This document shows, in pieces, positions 54,353-63,353 of a stretch of 64,000 nt of DNA. Both the position numbers and the translations under genes were made by a program. The stretch is from assembly GCF_014836645.1 (NCBI RefSeq), contig NZ_JACSQM010000001.1:124001-188000 (forward strand), given 5' to 3'. The notes beneath the pieces were generated by a model, which was given only the letters and a program-made list of their open reading frames with translations, was not told where the DNA came from and did not search any database. Position 1 is the first letter of the stretch, and each line of letters starts with the position of its first letter. The stretch comes from Fictibacillus norfolkensis (GTDB lineage Bacteria > Bacillota > Bacilli > Bacillales > Fictibacillaceae).

Positions 54353-54409
54353 AGTAGTCCTCCAAAGCAATATAATTTGTATCCTATTATTCCCTATAAT
54401 GAGTGAAAT

Positions 54410-54437
54410 AAAAAAGAGGTGTGATTTCTCACACCTC
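54410..54437 (-). terminator. Terminator of speD
   Basis: GAGGTGTGA GAAA TCACACCTC, then TTTTTTA on the minus strand. Confidence 0.92.
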
Positions 54438-54456
54438 ACGTACATTCTGTTTTAAA

Positions 54457-54840
54457 TTATTGAGCAGTAACTTTTGATTTGGCAACAGAAATTGGACCCA
54501 TTCCACGAGGAACTTCCAAGTTTTCGCGCTTTTTAGCGCCAAGTGCCTCCGAAATGTAATCAGCAGCTACGTTAGGATCGATTCGATCTCCACACGTATA
54601 TACATCAATACTTGCATAACCATGCTCAGGAAAACTGTGAATAGTTAGATGAGATTCAGAGATAATAACAACTCCACTTACACCATGTGGAGCAAATTTA
54701 TGAAAAGCAACCTCACGAATTTCTGCACCTGCTTTCAATGCAGCGTCAACGAATGTCTCTTCAATAAATTTCATGTCATTTAGTTTTTCAGAATCACAAC
54801 CCCATAACTCAGCAATTACGTGTCTTCCCATTGTATCCAT
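54457..54840 (-). CDS. speD: S-adenosylmethionine decarboxylase proenzyme
   Basis: 127 aa from ATG 54840 ([15 protein letters not shown]), GGGGG about 9 nt upstream; ATG 54846 would be an alternative. It makes decarboxylated AdoMet for spermidine. It cleaves itself at the Ser in [17 protein letters not shown] (about 63) to form a pyruvoyl group; the His and Cys (VYTCGDR) of the catalytic set are present. A 150-nt leader with a possible anti-Shine-Dalgarno lies upstream. Confidence 0.96.
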   Translation of the reverse strand: MDTMGRHVIAELWGCDSEKLNDMKFIEETFVDAALKAGAEIREVAFHKFAPHGVSGVVIISESHLTIHSFPEHGYASIDVYTCGDRIDPNVAADYISEALGAKKRENLEVPRGMGPISVAKSKVTAQ

Positions 54841-54985
54841 TAGCATAGTCCCCCTTTTAAAAATAATCATGCCTTCAAGCATGCGGTATCGAACATCTAC
54901 CACGGGGGCAAGTTAGTCCAAAGAGGTCCTAACCCTTTAAGTAGCATTCAATGCCTTTGTTTGCTTTATTTGAAGTTCACGAATC
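54841..54985 (-). promoter_or_regulatory. Structured leader of speD
   Basis: 145 nt between promoter and start. Minus strand: hairpin GTTAG-GACC TCTTT GG-ACTAAC (near 54915-54940), then TTGCCCCCGTGG (near 54900-54911), whose GCCCCC could pair with the Shine-Dalgarno AAGGGGGA (near 54850-54857), then GCATGC TTGAAG GCATG (near 54868-54886). Looks like a translational switch; not assigned to a known class. Confidence 0.5.
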
Positions 54986-54987
54986 AT

Positions 54988-55016
54988 AGTATACTTCTTT
55001 TAAAATTTATTTGCAA
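54988..55016 (-). promoter_or_regulatory. Promoter of speD
   Basis: Minus strand TTGCAA (55011-55016), 17-bp spacer, TATACT (54988-54993). Confidence 0.8.
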
Positions 55017-55066
55017 TAACTATAGGTAAATTTTTTCGAATCAATTTTTTATTGTTTTTTAAGTAT

Positions 55067-55276
55067 GCTGTTTTCGTAAACTTTGTTGCTTTTGGAAGTG
55101 TTGATTTCCGTTCCAGGCTGCTCGCTTTCCACGGGGCAGGCGCTGAGCCACATTCGTACGTTTCACTCTTAAGTGTCTCAGCTGCCCGCCTGTCCCGTAG
55201 GAGTCTCGCACCTTCCACTCCAATCAATTGTCAAAGGTGACAAGGAGTTCAAAGCAACAATCTTTTAGAAAAGAGC
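55067..55276 (+). repeat. Fold-back intergenic repeat, copy A (full length)
   Basis: 210 bp. Terminal inverted repeats GCTGTTTTCGTAAACTTTG (plus TTGCTTTT) at 55067-55093 and its imperfect complement at 55251-55276. Inner arms TTGATTTCCGTTCCAGG ... GGGGCAGGCGCTGAG and CTCAGCTGCCCGCC, TGTCCC ... CTCCAATCAA pair as well, leaving a loop near 55150-55175. No open frame worth keeping. Confidence 0.88.
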
Positions 55277-55322
55277 GTTTAAGTATAAAGATCAATCGAA
55301 ATATACTGGTGCGTTGAAACGC

Positions 55323-55351
55323 AAAAAAGAGCTGATGTGTAATCCAGCTCT
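55323..55351 (-). terminator. Terminator of gapB
   Basis: AGAGCTG GATTACACAT CAGCTCT, then TTTTTTGC on the minus strand. Confidence 0.88.
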
Positions 55352-55387
55352 TACTCATTTATCTATTTTTGATTTTTGTTAACGTTT

Positions 55388-56428
55388 TTATGATACAGAA
55401 ACATTTTTTTCTTGTACTGGCATATTTACAGCAACACTTACATGTTTAGCTAGATCTACTACTCGGCATGAATAACCCCATTCATTGTCGTACCAAGCAA
55501 GTACCTTAACTTTGTTTCCGTCCATCACCATCGTTGATAATCCGTCTACGATTGATGAGTTTTCATTTCCATTATAATCAATTGATACTAGTGGAAGATC
55601 ACTGTACCCTAAAATTCCACGCATTGAACCTTCAGAAGCAGATTGGAAAGCGTGATTCACTTGGTCTTTCGATACAGGAGTCTTCAATTCTACAACAACA
55701 TCAACCAAAGAAACATTAGGTGTTGGAACTCTGAGTGCCATACCATTCAGTTTACCTTCTAAGTGAGGCAAGACTTTTGAAATGGCTTTTGCAGCACCTG
55801 TAGAAGTTGGAATGATTGATGTTCCACATGCACGTGCACGTCTTAAGTCCTTATGAGGGTTATCAATATTCTTCTGATCATTCGTATACGCATGTACAGT
55901 CGTCATCATGCCAGATTTTACCCCGAACTGATCATCTAGAACTTTAATCACAGGGGCTAAACAATTCGTTGTACACGACGCATTAGAAATAATATGATGT
56001 TTTGAAGAAATGTAATCGCTATCATTTACTCCCATAACAATTGTAATGTCTTCGTCTTTCCCTGGTGCAGTAATAATTACTTTCTTTGCACCTGCTTCAA
56101 TATGAAGACCTGCAGATTCTTGTGAAACAAATTTACCTGTTGCTTCTATAAGAATATCAACGCCTAACATTCCCCAAGGTAGCTCACGAGGATCGCGAGA
56201 GTTAACTAATTGAACTTTTTTTCCATTAACAAAAAGGGCATCTTCTCCAGCAACAACTTCTCCAGGATACGTTCCATGTATAGAATCGTATTTAACCATA
56301 TGAGCAAGAGTTTCGGCTGGATAGCTGGCATTAACAGCTACAACCTCAAATTCATCGTTCTCCATCATTTTGCGGAAGACCATTCTTCCGATTCTCCCCA
56401 AGCCATTAATTGCAATTTTTGCTTTCAT
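55388..56428 (-). CDS. gapB: Gluconeogenic glyceraldehyde-3-phosphate dehydrogenase
   Basis: 346 aa GapB, the NADP-preferring anabolic isozyme of bacilli. NAD(P) fold INGLGRIGRMVFRKM; catalytic Cys in SNASCTTNCLAPV (about 150-155); GAAKAISKVLPHLEGKLNG. In place of the Asp that selects NAD, residues after the second strand read VNASYPAETLAH, as in GapB. CcpN-type sites overlap the promoter. Confidence 0.95.
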   Translation of the reverse strand: MKAKIAINGLGRIGRMVFRKMMENDEFEVVAVNASYPAETLAHMVKYDSIHGTYPGEVVAGEDALFVNGKKVQLVNSRDPRELPWGMLGVDILIEATGKFVSQESAGLHIEAGAKKVIITAPGKDEDITIVMGVNDSDYISSKHHIISNASCTTNCLAPVIKVLDDQFGVKSGMMTTVHAYTNDQKNIDNPHKDLRRARACGTSIIPTSTGAAKAISKVLPHLEGKLNGMALRVPTPNVSLVDVVVELKTPVSKDQVNHAFQSASEGSMRGILGYSDLPLVSIDYNGNENSSIVDGLSTMVMDGNKVKVLAWYDNEWGYSCRVVDLAKHVSVAVNMPVQEKNVSVS

Positions 56429-56445
56429 GAAGCTGCTCCTTCCAA

Positions 56446-56456
56446 TGTGTTATACT
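56446..56456 (+). promoter_or_regulatory. CcpN-type operator 1 of gapB
   Basis: TGTGTTATACT fits the CcpN consensus TRTGHYATAYW; it overlaps the -10 box of the gapB promoter. Confidence 0.75.
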
Positions 56457-56477
56457 CTATCTTGTATCTATCTGTAA
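56449..56477 (-). promoter_or_regulatory. Promoter of gapB
   Basis: Minus strand TTACAG (56472-56477), 17-bp spacer, TATAAC (56449-56454). Confidence 0.72.
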
Positions 56478-56479
56478 TT

Positions 56480-56490
56480 AGTATATCATA
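56480..56490 (-). promoter_or_regulatory. CcpN-type operator 2 of gapB
   Basis: Minus strand TATGATATACT, a full match to TRTGHYATAYW, 2 bp upstream of the -35 box. Confidence 0.75.
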
Positions 56491-56550
56491 TTCACACTTA
56501 AAAAGAACATACTTTTATTTAAATTAGGCTGAAAAAGGGCTTATATAGAT

Positions 56551-56587
56551 AAAAACAGACCTGAATTAGTTATCAGGTCTGTTTTTT
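56551..56587 (-). terminator. Terminator of coaE
   Basis: AAAACAGACCTGA ATTAGTTA TCAGGTCTGTTTT with T runs both ways; it includes the coaE stop. Confidence 0.88.
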
Positions 56588-57169
56588 GGTTTGCTTAAGT
56601 AATAATAGAACATCATTTTCTAATTCTGCTAAAGAGCCATTATTCATGATAACAACATCCGCCAGTTCCTTTTTCTCTGTGATTGGCATCTGTGAATGTA
56701 TTCTAGACAGCGCTTGCTTCTCTGAAAAATGATCACGGTTGATCAATCTTTGAAGTTGCAGTTCTGGTGAAGCATAGACTAACCACGTTCGATCAACCAT
56801 ATGTGTCAGGTTACTCTCAAATAAGAGTGGTATATCCATGACCACTAAAGACTCACCTATACGTTGATAAGCATCTGCTTGCCGTCTCATTTCTTTTCTT
56901 ACAGCAGGATGAACAATCTCGTTCAACATCGTTCTTTTTTCTGAATCATTAAAGATGATTTCTCCTAATCCTGCTCTATTTATTGTCTTGTCATCATTTA
57001 GTATCTGTTCACCAAAGCTGGCAACGATCTTCACATACGCTTCTTGATCCGGCATAACAACTTCTCTAGAAATTATATCGGCATCAACTACAGGAATTCC
57101 CTGACTCTTAATGATGTTGCTGACTGTTGATTTCCCCGTTGCAATGCCTCCAGTTAATCCAATAATCAC
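56573..57169 (-). CDS. coaE: Dephospho-CoA kinase
   Basis: 198 aa, last step of coenzyme A synthesis. P-loop GLTGGIATGKSTVSNI at the N-terminus, then VVDADIISREVV and LVVMDIPLLFES (acidic catalytic region). Full length. ytaF lies 16 nt upstream. Confidence 0.96.
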   Translation of the reverse strand: MIIGLTGGIATGKSTVSNIIKSQGIPVVDADIISREVVMPDQEAYVKIVASFGEQILNDDKTINRAGLGEIIFNDSEKRTMLNEIVHPAVRKEMRRQADAYQRIGESLVVMDIPLLFESNLTHMVDRTWLVYASPELQLQRLINRDHFSEKQALSRIHSQMPITEKKELADVVIMNNGSLAELENDVLLLLKQTKKQT

Positions 57170-57185
57170 AAGTTATCCTCCAGTG

Positions 57186-57827
57186 TTACATTTTTAATAA
57201 TCCCATTACGATCAACAGAACTCCTGGCAGTATAGATAATCCCTTCATCCAGTTTGTTTTGTTAAAAAGATATAATCCCAGTATCATACCACCCCATAAG
57301 AATAAAGCACTCATCAACGCAATTGTAATGGTTGTTAATGAAGGTGACAGATCAATGAGTGCGGCTCCTATTCCCGCTCCAAAAGCATCCAGCGATAATG
57401 CTATCCCAAGCAATACGGCTTCTAAGCCCGTGATCGATCCAGACTTATCGATATCAGCCATAACTGGTTTCTTAAGTATGTGTATAACGATTCCCAACGA
57501 TTTAATTTCAAAAAGCACAATGTTCTTAGGTTCTTTGTCTGTGCACTCAACGTTCTCTTTCTCCGGTAAGAAAACCTGCCATAGAGAGTAGATTCCGATT
57601 CCAAGAAGAATCACGCCTCCCAATATCTCACCTGTCTTAGGGGAAATAAATTGTTCTAACGTAAATCCAAGCAACATCGAAAGTAAAAAGGTAACAGCTG
57701 AACAAATTGCGATGATGATAATGGAGCGAAAAGGAATTTTAATGGATTTCATTCCATACGTTAATCCGGCTCCAAAACTGTCCAGGCTGACGGCCAGTGC
57801 CAACAAAACAAAAGAGTAAGCCACCAT
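57186..57827 (-). CDS. ytaF: Sporulation membrane protein YtaF (MntP-like)
   Basis: 213 aa, six membrane helices in two repeats with the paired motifs LAVSLDSFGAGLTYGMK and IALSLDAFGAGIGAAL, where the Asp residues could bind a cation as in MntP. Same place as B. subtilis ytaF. A soluble loop with LPEKENVECTDKEPKN divides the halves. Function in sporulation not defined. Confidence 0.92.
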   Translation of the reverse strand: MVAYSFVLLALAVSLDSFGAGLTYGMKSIKIPFRSIIIIAICSAVTFLLSMLLGFTLEQFISPKTGEILGGVILLGIGIYSLWQVFLPEKENVECTDKEPKNIVLFEIKSLGIVIHILKKPVMADIDKSGSITGLEAVLLGIALSLDAFGAGIGAALIDLSPSLTTITIALMSALFLWGGMILGLYLFNKTNWMKGLSILPGVLLIVMGLLKM

Positions 57828-57888
57828 TGTTCCTGTACTCCTTTCAGTTAACGGTAAACGTAGTATATGAAAGGAGCACAGAATTGGT

Positions 57889-58710
57889 TTATTTTTGACA
57901 AGTCTTACAAATGTGAGTTCCTCTACCCGCTACAACTAATCGTTCAATTTCAGTACCACAAACGCGGCATTCTTCATTTTTTCTTCCGTAGACAAATAAT
58001 TTCAGCTGAAAGCCACCTGTCTCACCAACTGCGTTCGTGTAGGAACGTATTGAGCTTCCTCCGTGCTTCACAGACTCAGAAAGAATTTCAGTAATCGCGG
58101 TTTTCAATTTCTTTAACCTAGGTAGGGTTAGAGAGTTAGCTGGTGTCTCTGGATGGATTCCTGCCTGAAACAGTACTTCATCTACATAGATATTGCCTAA
58201 ACCAGCCAGAAGAGTCTGATCTAGCAATACCGATTTTATGTTGCGCTTTCGATTAGCAAACAGCTTTTTCAAAAGTGCTGCTGTTAAGGAATCTGATAAT
58301 GGTTCTATACCTAAAGTTTTTAATGGTGCATGACTTTCCTCTGTTCCTTTTGGATACAGATGCATCGTCCCAAACTTTCTCACATCTCGATATCTGAGTT
58401 CAGTTCCATCAGAGAATTGAAAAAATACATGTGTATGCTTATCAGCAGACTCTTCACTTTGATTCAACCCATATTTGCCTTCCATCCTTAGGTGAGATAC
58501 TAAAACATCTTCATCAAGATGAAAGATTAAAAACTTTCCTCTTCGATACACATTTTGAAAACTTTGACCTTTTAACTTCAAAATGAATTCTTCTATCCCA
58601 GGATGTTTAATAATATTTTCCCAGTGTATTTTCACATCTGTAATCTTCTTCCCCGGAAGAAATTTATTCAAAGTGTTTTTGACATTTTCAACTTCAGGTA
58701 ACTCAGGCAT
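57889..58710 (-). CDS. mutM: Formamidopyrimidine-DNA glycosylase
   Basis: 273 aa bifunctional glycosylase/AP lyase removing 8-oxoG and FapyG. MPELPEVEN supplies Pro1 (nucleophile) and Glu2; H2TH in the middle (LLAGLGNIYVDEVLF); C-terminal zinc finger CRVCGTEIE ... THICKTC. Downstream of polA, a common pairing. Confidence 0.96.
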   Translation of the reverse strand: MPELPEVENVKNTLNKFLPGKKITDVKIHWENIIKHPGIEEFILKLKGQSFQNVYRRGKFLIFHLDEDVLVSHLRMEGKYGLNQSEESADKHTHVFFQFSDGTELRYRDVRKFGTMHLYPKGTEESHAPLKTLGIEPLSDSLTAALLKKLFANRKRNIKSVLLDQTLLAGLGNIYVDEVLFQAGIHPETPANSLTLPRLKKLKTAITEILSESVKHGGSSIRSYTNAVGETGGFQLKLFVYGRKNEECRVCGTEIERLVVAGRGTHICKTCQK

Positions 58711-58730
58711 TCTTTCACCAACCTTATTAG

Positions 58731-58763
58731 AAAAACAGCACCCTGGATCTATAGGATGCTGTT
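58731..58763 (-). terminator. Hairpin between polA and mutM
   Basis: ACAGCATCC ... GGGTGCTGT, then TTTTTC on the minus strand. Confidence 0.78.
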
Positions 58764-58769
58764 TCTTTA

Positions 58770-61412
58770 TTATTTTGCTTCAAACCAGGAATCTCCCCAG
58801 TTCACATCTACTTTTAATGGTACATCAAGTTCTACTGCTGATTCCATCACTTCACAAACGATCTCTTCAAGTTTTTGCAGCTCATTTTCAGGTACTTCAA
58901 AAATAAGTTCATCATGTACAGTGAGCAACATTTTTGCTTCAAGTTTCTCGTCTGTTAACCGCTGATCCATATCGACCATCGCTTTTTTTATGATGTCTGC
59001 GGCAGTTCCTTGAATCGGTGTATTCATTGCTGTTCTCTCCGCAAAACTGCGAAGGTTAAAGTTTCGGCTATTAATCTCAGGCAGATAACGGCGTCTATGA
59101 AGCAGAGTTGAAACAAAACCATTATGTTTTGCTTCAGAAACACTGTCCTTCATGTACTGTTGAACACCAGGGAAACTATCCAAATAGGATGAAATAAATT
59201 CTCCAGCTTCTTTCCTCGTGATTCCAAGGCTTTGCGATAAGCCATAATCACTGATTCCGTATACGATCCCAAAGTTAACGGCTTTAGCGTGTCTTCTCAT
59301 CTCTGAAGTAACTTCGCTTTCTTCGACATGAAAAACGTCCATGGCCGTTTTCGTATGAACATCCATCTCTGTTTTAAATGCTTCTATCAAGTTTTCATCT
59401 TGTGAGATATGAGCCAAAACACGAAGCTCGATCTGTGAATAATCGGCAGCAAGTATTTTCCATCCAGGCTGTGATGCAACAAAGGCATGTCTGATCTTTC
59501 TTCCTGCTTCTAAACGGATCGGAATGTTTTGAAGGTTCGGATCGATAGAACTTAGTCTTCCCGTTTGCGCAAGAACCTGATTGAAGCGTGTATGAATCTT
59601 ACCCGTATCTTCTTTTACTACTTTTAGCAGACCTTCAATATAAGTAGACCGTAACTTACCTAGCTGACGATAGATAAGGATCTTATTAATGATCTCATGT
59701 TTGCCTTCTAACTTCTCTAATACATCAACAGAAGTCGAGTAACCCGTCTTTGTTTTCTTAACAGGAGGCAAGTTCAGCTTCTCAAATAATATTTCACCCA
59801 ACTGTTTAGGTGAGTTTATATTAAATGATACCCCAGCTAGGTCGTGTATATCTTTTTCAAGTGCAGTTAACTGTATATCTAAGTCAGCACCCATCTTTTG
59901 AAGAGTATCTGATTTTACTTTTACGCCGAACTCTTCCATCTTGGCTAATACGAGAGCTAATGGCATTTCTAACTGATAGAATAGATCGCTCTGTTCATTT
60001 TCTTTTAACTTCTCATCCAGAAGATCACTCAATTGAAAGACAGTATGAGCTTTTCTACAAAGATGCTCAGCAAGAACAGCTTCATCTTCTGGCAGCTTCT
60101 TCTTAGCACCTTTACCATATACTGCTTCATTCACATCAACATTAGACTTGCCATACTGCCTTGCAACATCAGCTACTTCATCTAAGGATTCAGAAGGATT
60201 AAGCAGATAGGAAGCAAGCTGAATATCAAAATCAATACCATTCAAGACGATCCCTTGCCCGTGTAAGGCTACATGTGCTCTCTTAGCATCAAACATTCTT
60301 TTCTTTTGGTTCTGATCTTGCAGCCATTCATGAAATTCTTCTGATTGATCTGCAACACTTGAAGGAATATAAAATGTTCCTGCATCATTACTTACAGCAA
60401 AACCATGAATTTTTGCTTTATGATAATCTTCAGTTAACGTTTCTACGATTATGGATGAAGGACTTGTTAACATGTCAGCTTCAATTTTCGTTACCGTTTT
60501 GAAGTTAAGTTCTTCTTTTTCCTCATCCTGAAGAATTTCTTCATCTCCGCCTAATCGTTCGAGCAATGAATTAAATCCTAACTCTTTGAAAAGAGGAAAT
60601 ATAGATGACGTTTCATAACCATCGTAATTCGTTTCTTCCAGACTGACTTCAATAGGAGCTTCTTTCGTTATCGTAGCAAGCTCTTTACTCATAATAGCTT
60701 GCTCTTTGTTCTCTGTTAATCGCTCTTTAAGCTTAGCACCTGAGATCTCATCAATTGAATCAAGAACTTTTTCAATCGTCCCATATTGTTTGATTAATTT
60801 GATCGCAGTCTTTTCACCAACTCCAGGTACTCCTGGAATATTGTCGGAAGGGTCTCCCATAAGGCCCTTCATATCTATAATTTGATGAGGTGTAATTCCG
60901 TAGCGCTCGTTCACTTGTTCTACGGTATAAGCCTCCACCTCAGTGATTCCTTTTCTAGTTAGCACGACTTCAACATCAGGGGTAACCAGTTGAAGTAAAT
61001 CTTTATCACCCGTAAACACTTTTACATCCCAGTTTCCATCGGCAGCATAAGATGCAAGGGTTCCGATAATGTCATCTGCTTCATAATTTTCAAGCTCATA
61101 ACGCTTTATTTTAAATGCATCTAACAGCTGTCTGATAAACGGAAACTGCTCTGATAATTCTGGCGGGGTTTTCTGTCGGCCGCCTTTATATTCACCAAAA
61201 GTCTTATGTCGGAAAGTAGTTTTCCCGGCATCAAAAGCAACGAGGATATGTGTAGGCTTCTCATCTTCTAAAATCTTTAGGAGCATCTGTGTGAACCCGT
61301 AGACAGCATTTGTATAAATACCTTTATCGTTGTTTAAAAGAGGCAGAGCAAAAAAAGCTCTGTATGCAATACTATTTCCATCAATAAGTACTAATTTATT
61401 TGTTTTTGCCAA
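58770..61412 (-). CDS. polA: DNA polymerase I
   Basis: 880 aa. 5'-3' exonuclease (1-about 290: LLIDGNSIAYRAFFALP-type start, FTGDKDLLQL, GLMGDPSDNIPGVPGVGEKTA), a 3'-5' exonuclease-like domain (about 300-465) in which I do not see the acidic metal ligands, as in other Bacillus Pol I, and the polymerase domain with DYSQIELRVLAHIS (motif A), RRHAKAVNFGIVYG (motif B) and TVHDELIFEVP (motif C). Replaces Okazaki primers and fills repair gaps. Confidence 0.97.
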   Translation of the reverse strand: MAKTNKLVLIDGNSIAYRAFFALPLLNNDKGIYTNAVYGFTQMLLKILEDEKPTHILVAFDAGKTTFRHKTFGEYKGGRQKTPPELSEQFPFIRQLLDAFKIKRYELENYEADDIIGTLASYAADGNWDVKVFTGDKDLLQLVTPDVEVVLTRKGITEVEAYTVEQVNERYGITPHQIIDMKGLMGDPSDNIPGVPGVGEKTAIKLIKQYGTIEKVLDSIDEISGAKLKERLTENKEQAIMSKELATITKEAPIEVSLEETNYDGYETSSIFPLFKELGFNSLLERLGGDEEILQDEEKEELNFKTVTKIEADMLTSPSSIIVETLTEDYHKAKIHGFAVSNDAGTFYIPSSVADQSEEFHEWLQDQNQKKRMFDAKRAHVALHGQGIVLNGIDFDIQLASYLLNPSESLDEVADVARQYGKSNVDVNEAVYGKGAKKKLPEDEAVLAEHLCRKAHTVFQLSDLLDEKLKENEQSDLFYQLEMPLALVLAKMEEFGVKVKSDTLQKMGADLDIQLTALEKDIHDLAGVSFNINSPKQLGEILFEKLNLPPVKKTKTGYSTSVDVLEKLEGKHEIINKILIYRQLGKLRSTYIEGLLKVVKEDTGKIHTRFNQVLAQTGRLSSIDPNLQNIPIRLEAGRKIRHAFVASQPGWKILAADYSQIELRVLAHISQDENLIEAFKTEMDVHTKTAMDVFHVEESEVTSEMRRHAKAVNFGIVYGISDYGLSQSLGITRKEAGEFISSYLDSFPGVQQYMKDSVSEAKHNGFVSTLLHRRRYLPEINSRNFNLRSFAERTAMNTPIQGTAADIIKKAMVDMDQRLTDEKLEAKMLLTVHDELIFEVPENELQKLEEIVCEVMESAVELDVPLKVDVNWGDSWFEAK

Positions 61413-61506
61413 GTCCGTAACCTCCTGAGGACATTTCTTCTATCATCTATTGTATCACGATGACAACCAGAAACAAAAAAGTAGGAACAGAAGAGCTCTT
61501 GGCCAT

Positions 61507-61539
61507 AAAAAAGGCGAGAATCCGTAAAGGACTCTCGCT
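61507..61539 (-). terminator. Terminator of phoPR
   Basis: GCGAGAGTCC TTTAC GGATTCTCGC, then CTTTTTTA on the minus strand, about 85 nt past phoR. Confidence 0.85.
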
Positions 61540-61622
61540 AAGGGGGTACTGAAAAAGGATACTTTAATCATAAGATTGAACTGTTAACTAAAGAAAACAA
61601 GTGTGTAAAAGAATTGTAAATC

Positions 61623-63353
61623 TTACAACTCAAACTTCTTCGGAAACAGAATCGTAAACTGAGAGCCTTCTCCTGGCTTACTCTGAACTTCAATGGTTCC
61701 GTGATGAGCTTCTACAAGATGCTTAACGATTGCAAGCCCTAATCCAGTACCTCCTGAATTCCTGCTTCTTGCTTTATCTACACGATAAAAACGTTCGAAT
61801 ATTCGAGGAATCTCACTTTCCTTGATGCCGATTCCTGTATCTTTGATCAGCAGCTTCACATGGTCTTTTAGTTCTTCCACTATTACATTTACACGGCCAC
61901 CAGCAGGCGTGTACGTTAAGCTGTTCGAAACAAGGTTAATGATGATCTGTTTCAATCGAGGTGAATCTCCATCCATAACAGTTTCACCTGAAACATCTAC
62001 TGATAGAACAATACCTTTCTTTTCAGCTTTCGGCTGAAGAATCTCAAAGGTATCGTTTACTAAAGCACCTAGATCAATAGATTGAGTTTCTAGGTGAAAA
62101 CCTTGTTCACTTTTAGAAAGATCTAACAAGTCTTGGATAAGCGCCTGTAGCCTATCACTTTCATTTAACATGATCGTTAAAAACTTATTTCGATACTCTT
62201 CGTTTTCACCTGCACCGTCTAATAAAGTCTCAGCAAAACCTTTTAAAGAAGTGATCGGCGTTTTAAGTTCATGTGAGACATTAGCTACGAAATCTTTTCT
62301 TACTTGCTCGAGTTTCTTAAGCTCTGTAATATCGTGAAAAACAAGCACGATTCCTTTTAGCTTCCCTCTTGCGTTCATGACAGGCGCACTATAGACATCA
62401 AAATGTTTTGTATCGATGTGAATAGGGATCACCGTATTTCTTCTCACCTTTTTTTCAGTTAAATACGTTTCTTTCACAATATCCTTGATGGATGTGTATG
62501 GAAATACTTCATAGAAGAGATGACCCGTCCAATAATCTGTATGTTCCTTAAACAGTTCTTTGAACGTTTTGTTTACTAAGTTGATATAGCCATTTTTATC
62601 AATAAGAATAAGTCCGCTTCCCATGTTCTCGATCAATGTTATCAAGCGATCATGCTGAGATTCTTGGGATTTTGTCATTTTCTCTAAGTTTCGTGCTAAA
62701 ACGTTTAACGAGTAGTTTAACTCTCCGATATCTTCTCCAAAATACTCATAGGTTCTCGCTTTAAAATTACCTTTTGCAAGCTCTTTCGCAGTCTGAGTCG
62801 CTTCTTCAACAGGTCTGACAATCTTATGGATCACTTTAAGAGACACGTATAAAATGATGATAAAGCAGATCAGGAAACCGATCGACATCATGATCCAAAT
62901 CGATCTCTCTTCAGATTCCGCAGCACCTTCAGGAATTGCAAACTGTATATATCCTGTTTCATCTTTCTTTTTTAACGTATAAAACAATTTACCATTCTCA
63001 TTCTTAATAACAAGATTTTGGTCATTCATTCTTTTATCTTTTGGGTAATACAGAGACATGTTTCTTGGACTGTCTCCGTCAGATGTGTATTTTACATTCC
63101 AATCTGAATCGAGGACATAAATCTCACCTTTAAGATCTTTAGAGGCCGTTCTTAATAAGTTCGTTATAGTAGTCTTAGATTTTTCTGTCTTAAGAACTTG
63201 TTCAATTAGGCTTAATTCACCTTTATAAAATTCCATGCGCTTATCTTTCACACTATGGTGAACAATGTTCCCCATTATTAGAGCTAATAGAATAAAAACC
63301 AATAAAATACCGAGCAGGAAAAAGGTAAGTACCCGGTTTTTAAAATCATGCAT
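61623..63353 (-). CDS. phoR: Phosphate sensor histidine kinase PhoR
   Basis: 576 aa. TM1 about 8-29, extracellular sensor about 30-150, TM2 about 151-171, HAMP (AKGNFKARTYEYFGEDIGEL), PAS (about 235-335, FHDITELKKLEQVRKDF exit), HisKA with FVANVSHELKTPITSLKG and HATPase with N, G1 (DTGIGIKESEIPRIFERFY) and G2 (GGTGLGLAIVKHLV) boxes. It phosphorylates PhoP under phosphate limitation. TAATG overlap with phoP. Confidence 0.96.
   Translation of the reverse strand: MHDFKNRVLTFFLLGILLVFILLALIMGNIVHHSVKDKRMEFYKGELSLIEQVLKTEKSKTTITNLLRTASKDLKGEIYVLDSDWNVKYTSDGDSPRNMSLYYPKDKRMNDQNLVIKNENGKLFYTLKKKDETGYIQFAIPEGAAESEERSIWIMMSIGFLICFIIILYVSLKVIHKIVRPVEEATQTAKELAKGNFKARTYEYFGEDIGELNYSLNVLARNLEKMTKSQESQHDRLITLIENMGSGLILIDKNGYINLVNKTFKELFKEHTDYWTGHLFYEVFPYTSIKDIVKETYLTEKKVRRNTVIPIHIDTKHFDVYSAPVMNARGKLKGIVLVFHDITELKKLEQVRKDFVANVSHELKTPITSLKGFAETLLDGAGENEEYRNKFLTIMLNESDRLQALIQDLLDLSKSEQGFHLETQSIDLGALVNDTFEILQPKAEKKGIVLSVDVSGETVMDGDSPRLKQIIINLVSNSLTYTPAGGRVNVIVEELKDHVKLLIKDTGIGIKESEIPRIFERFYRVDKARSRNSGGTGLGLAIVKHLVEAHHGTIEVQSKPGEGSQFTILFPKKFEL

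Noticed and set aside
53957-54445. Longer N-terminus for the 131-aa protein
   Set aside because: The extra 31 codons have no RBS and run through the speD terminator; ATG 54352 has GGAGG at the right distance.
55000-55240. ORFs on both strands within repeat copy A
   Set aside because: They are by-products of the GC-rich hairpin repeat; the frame is not kept in copies B, C or D.
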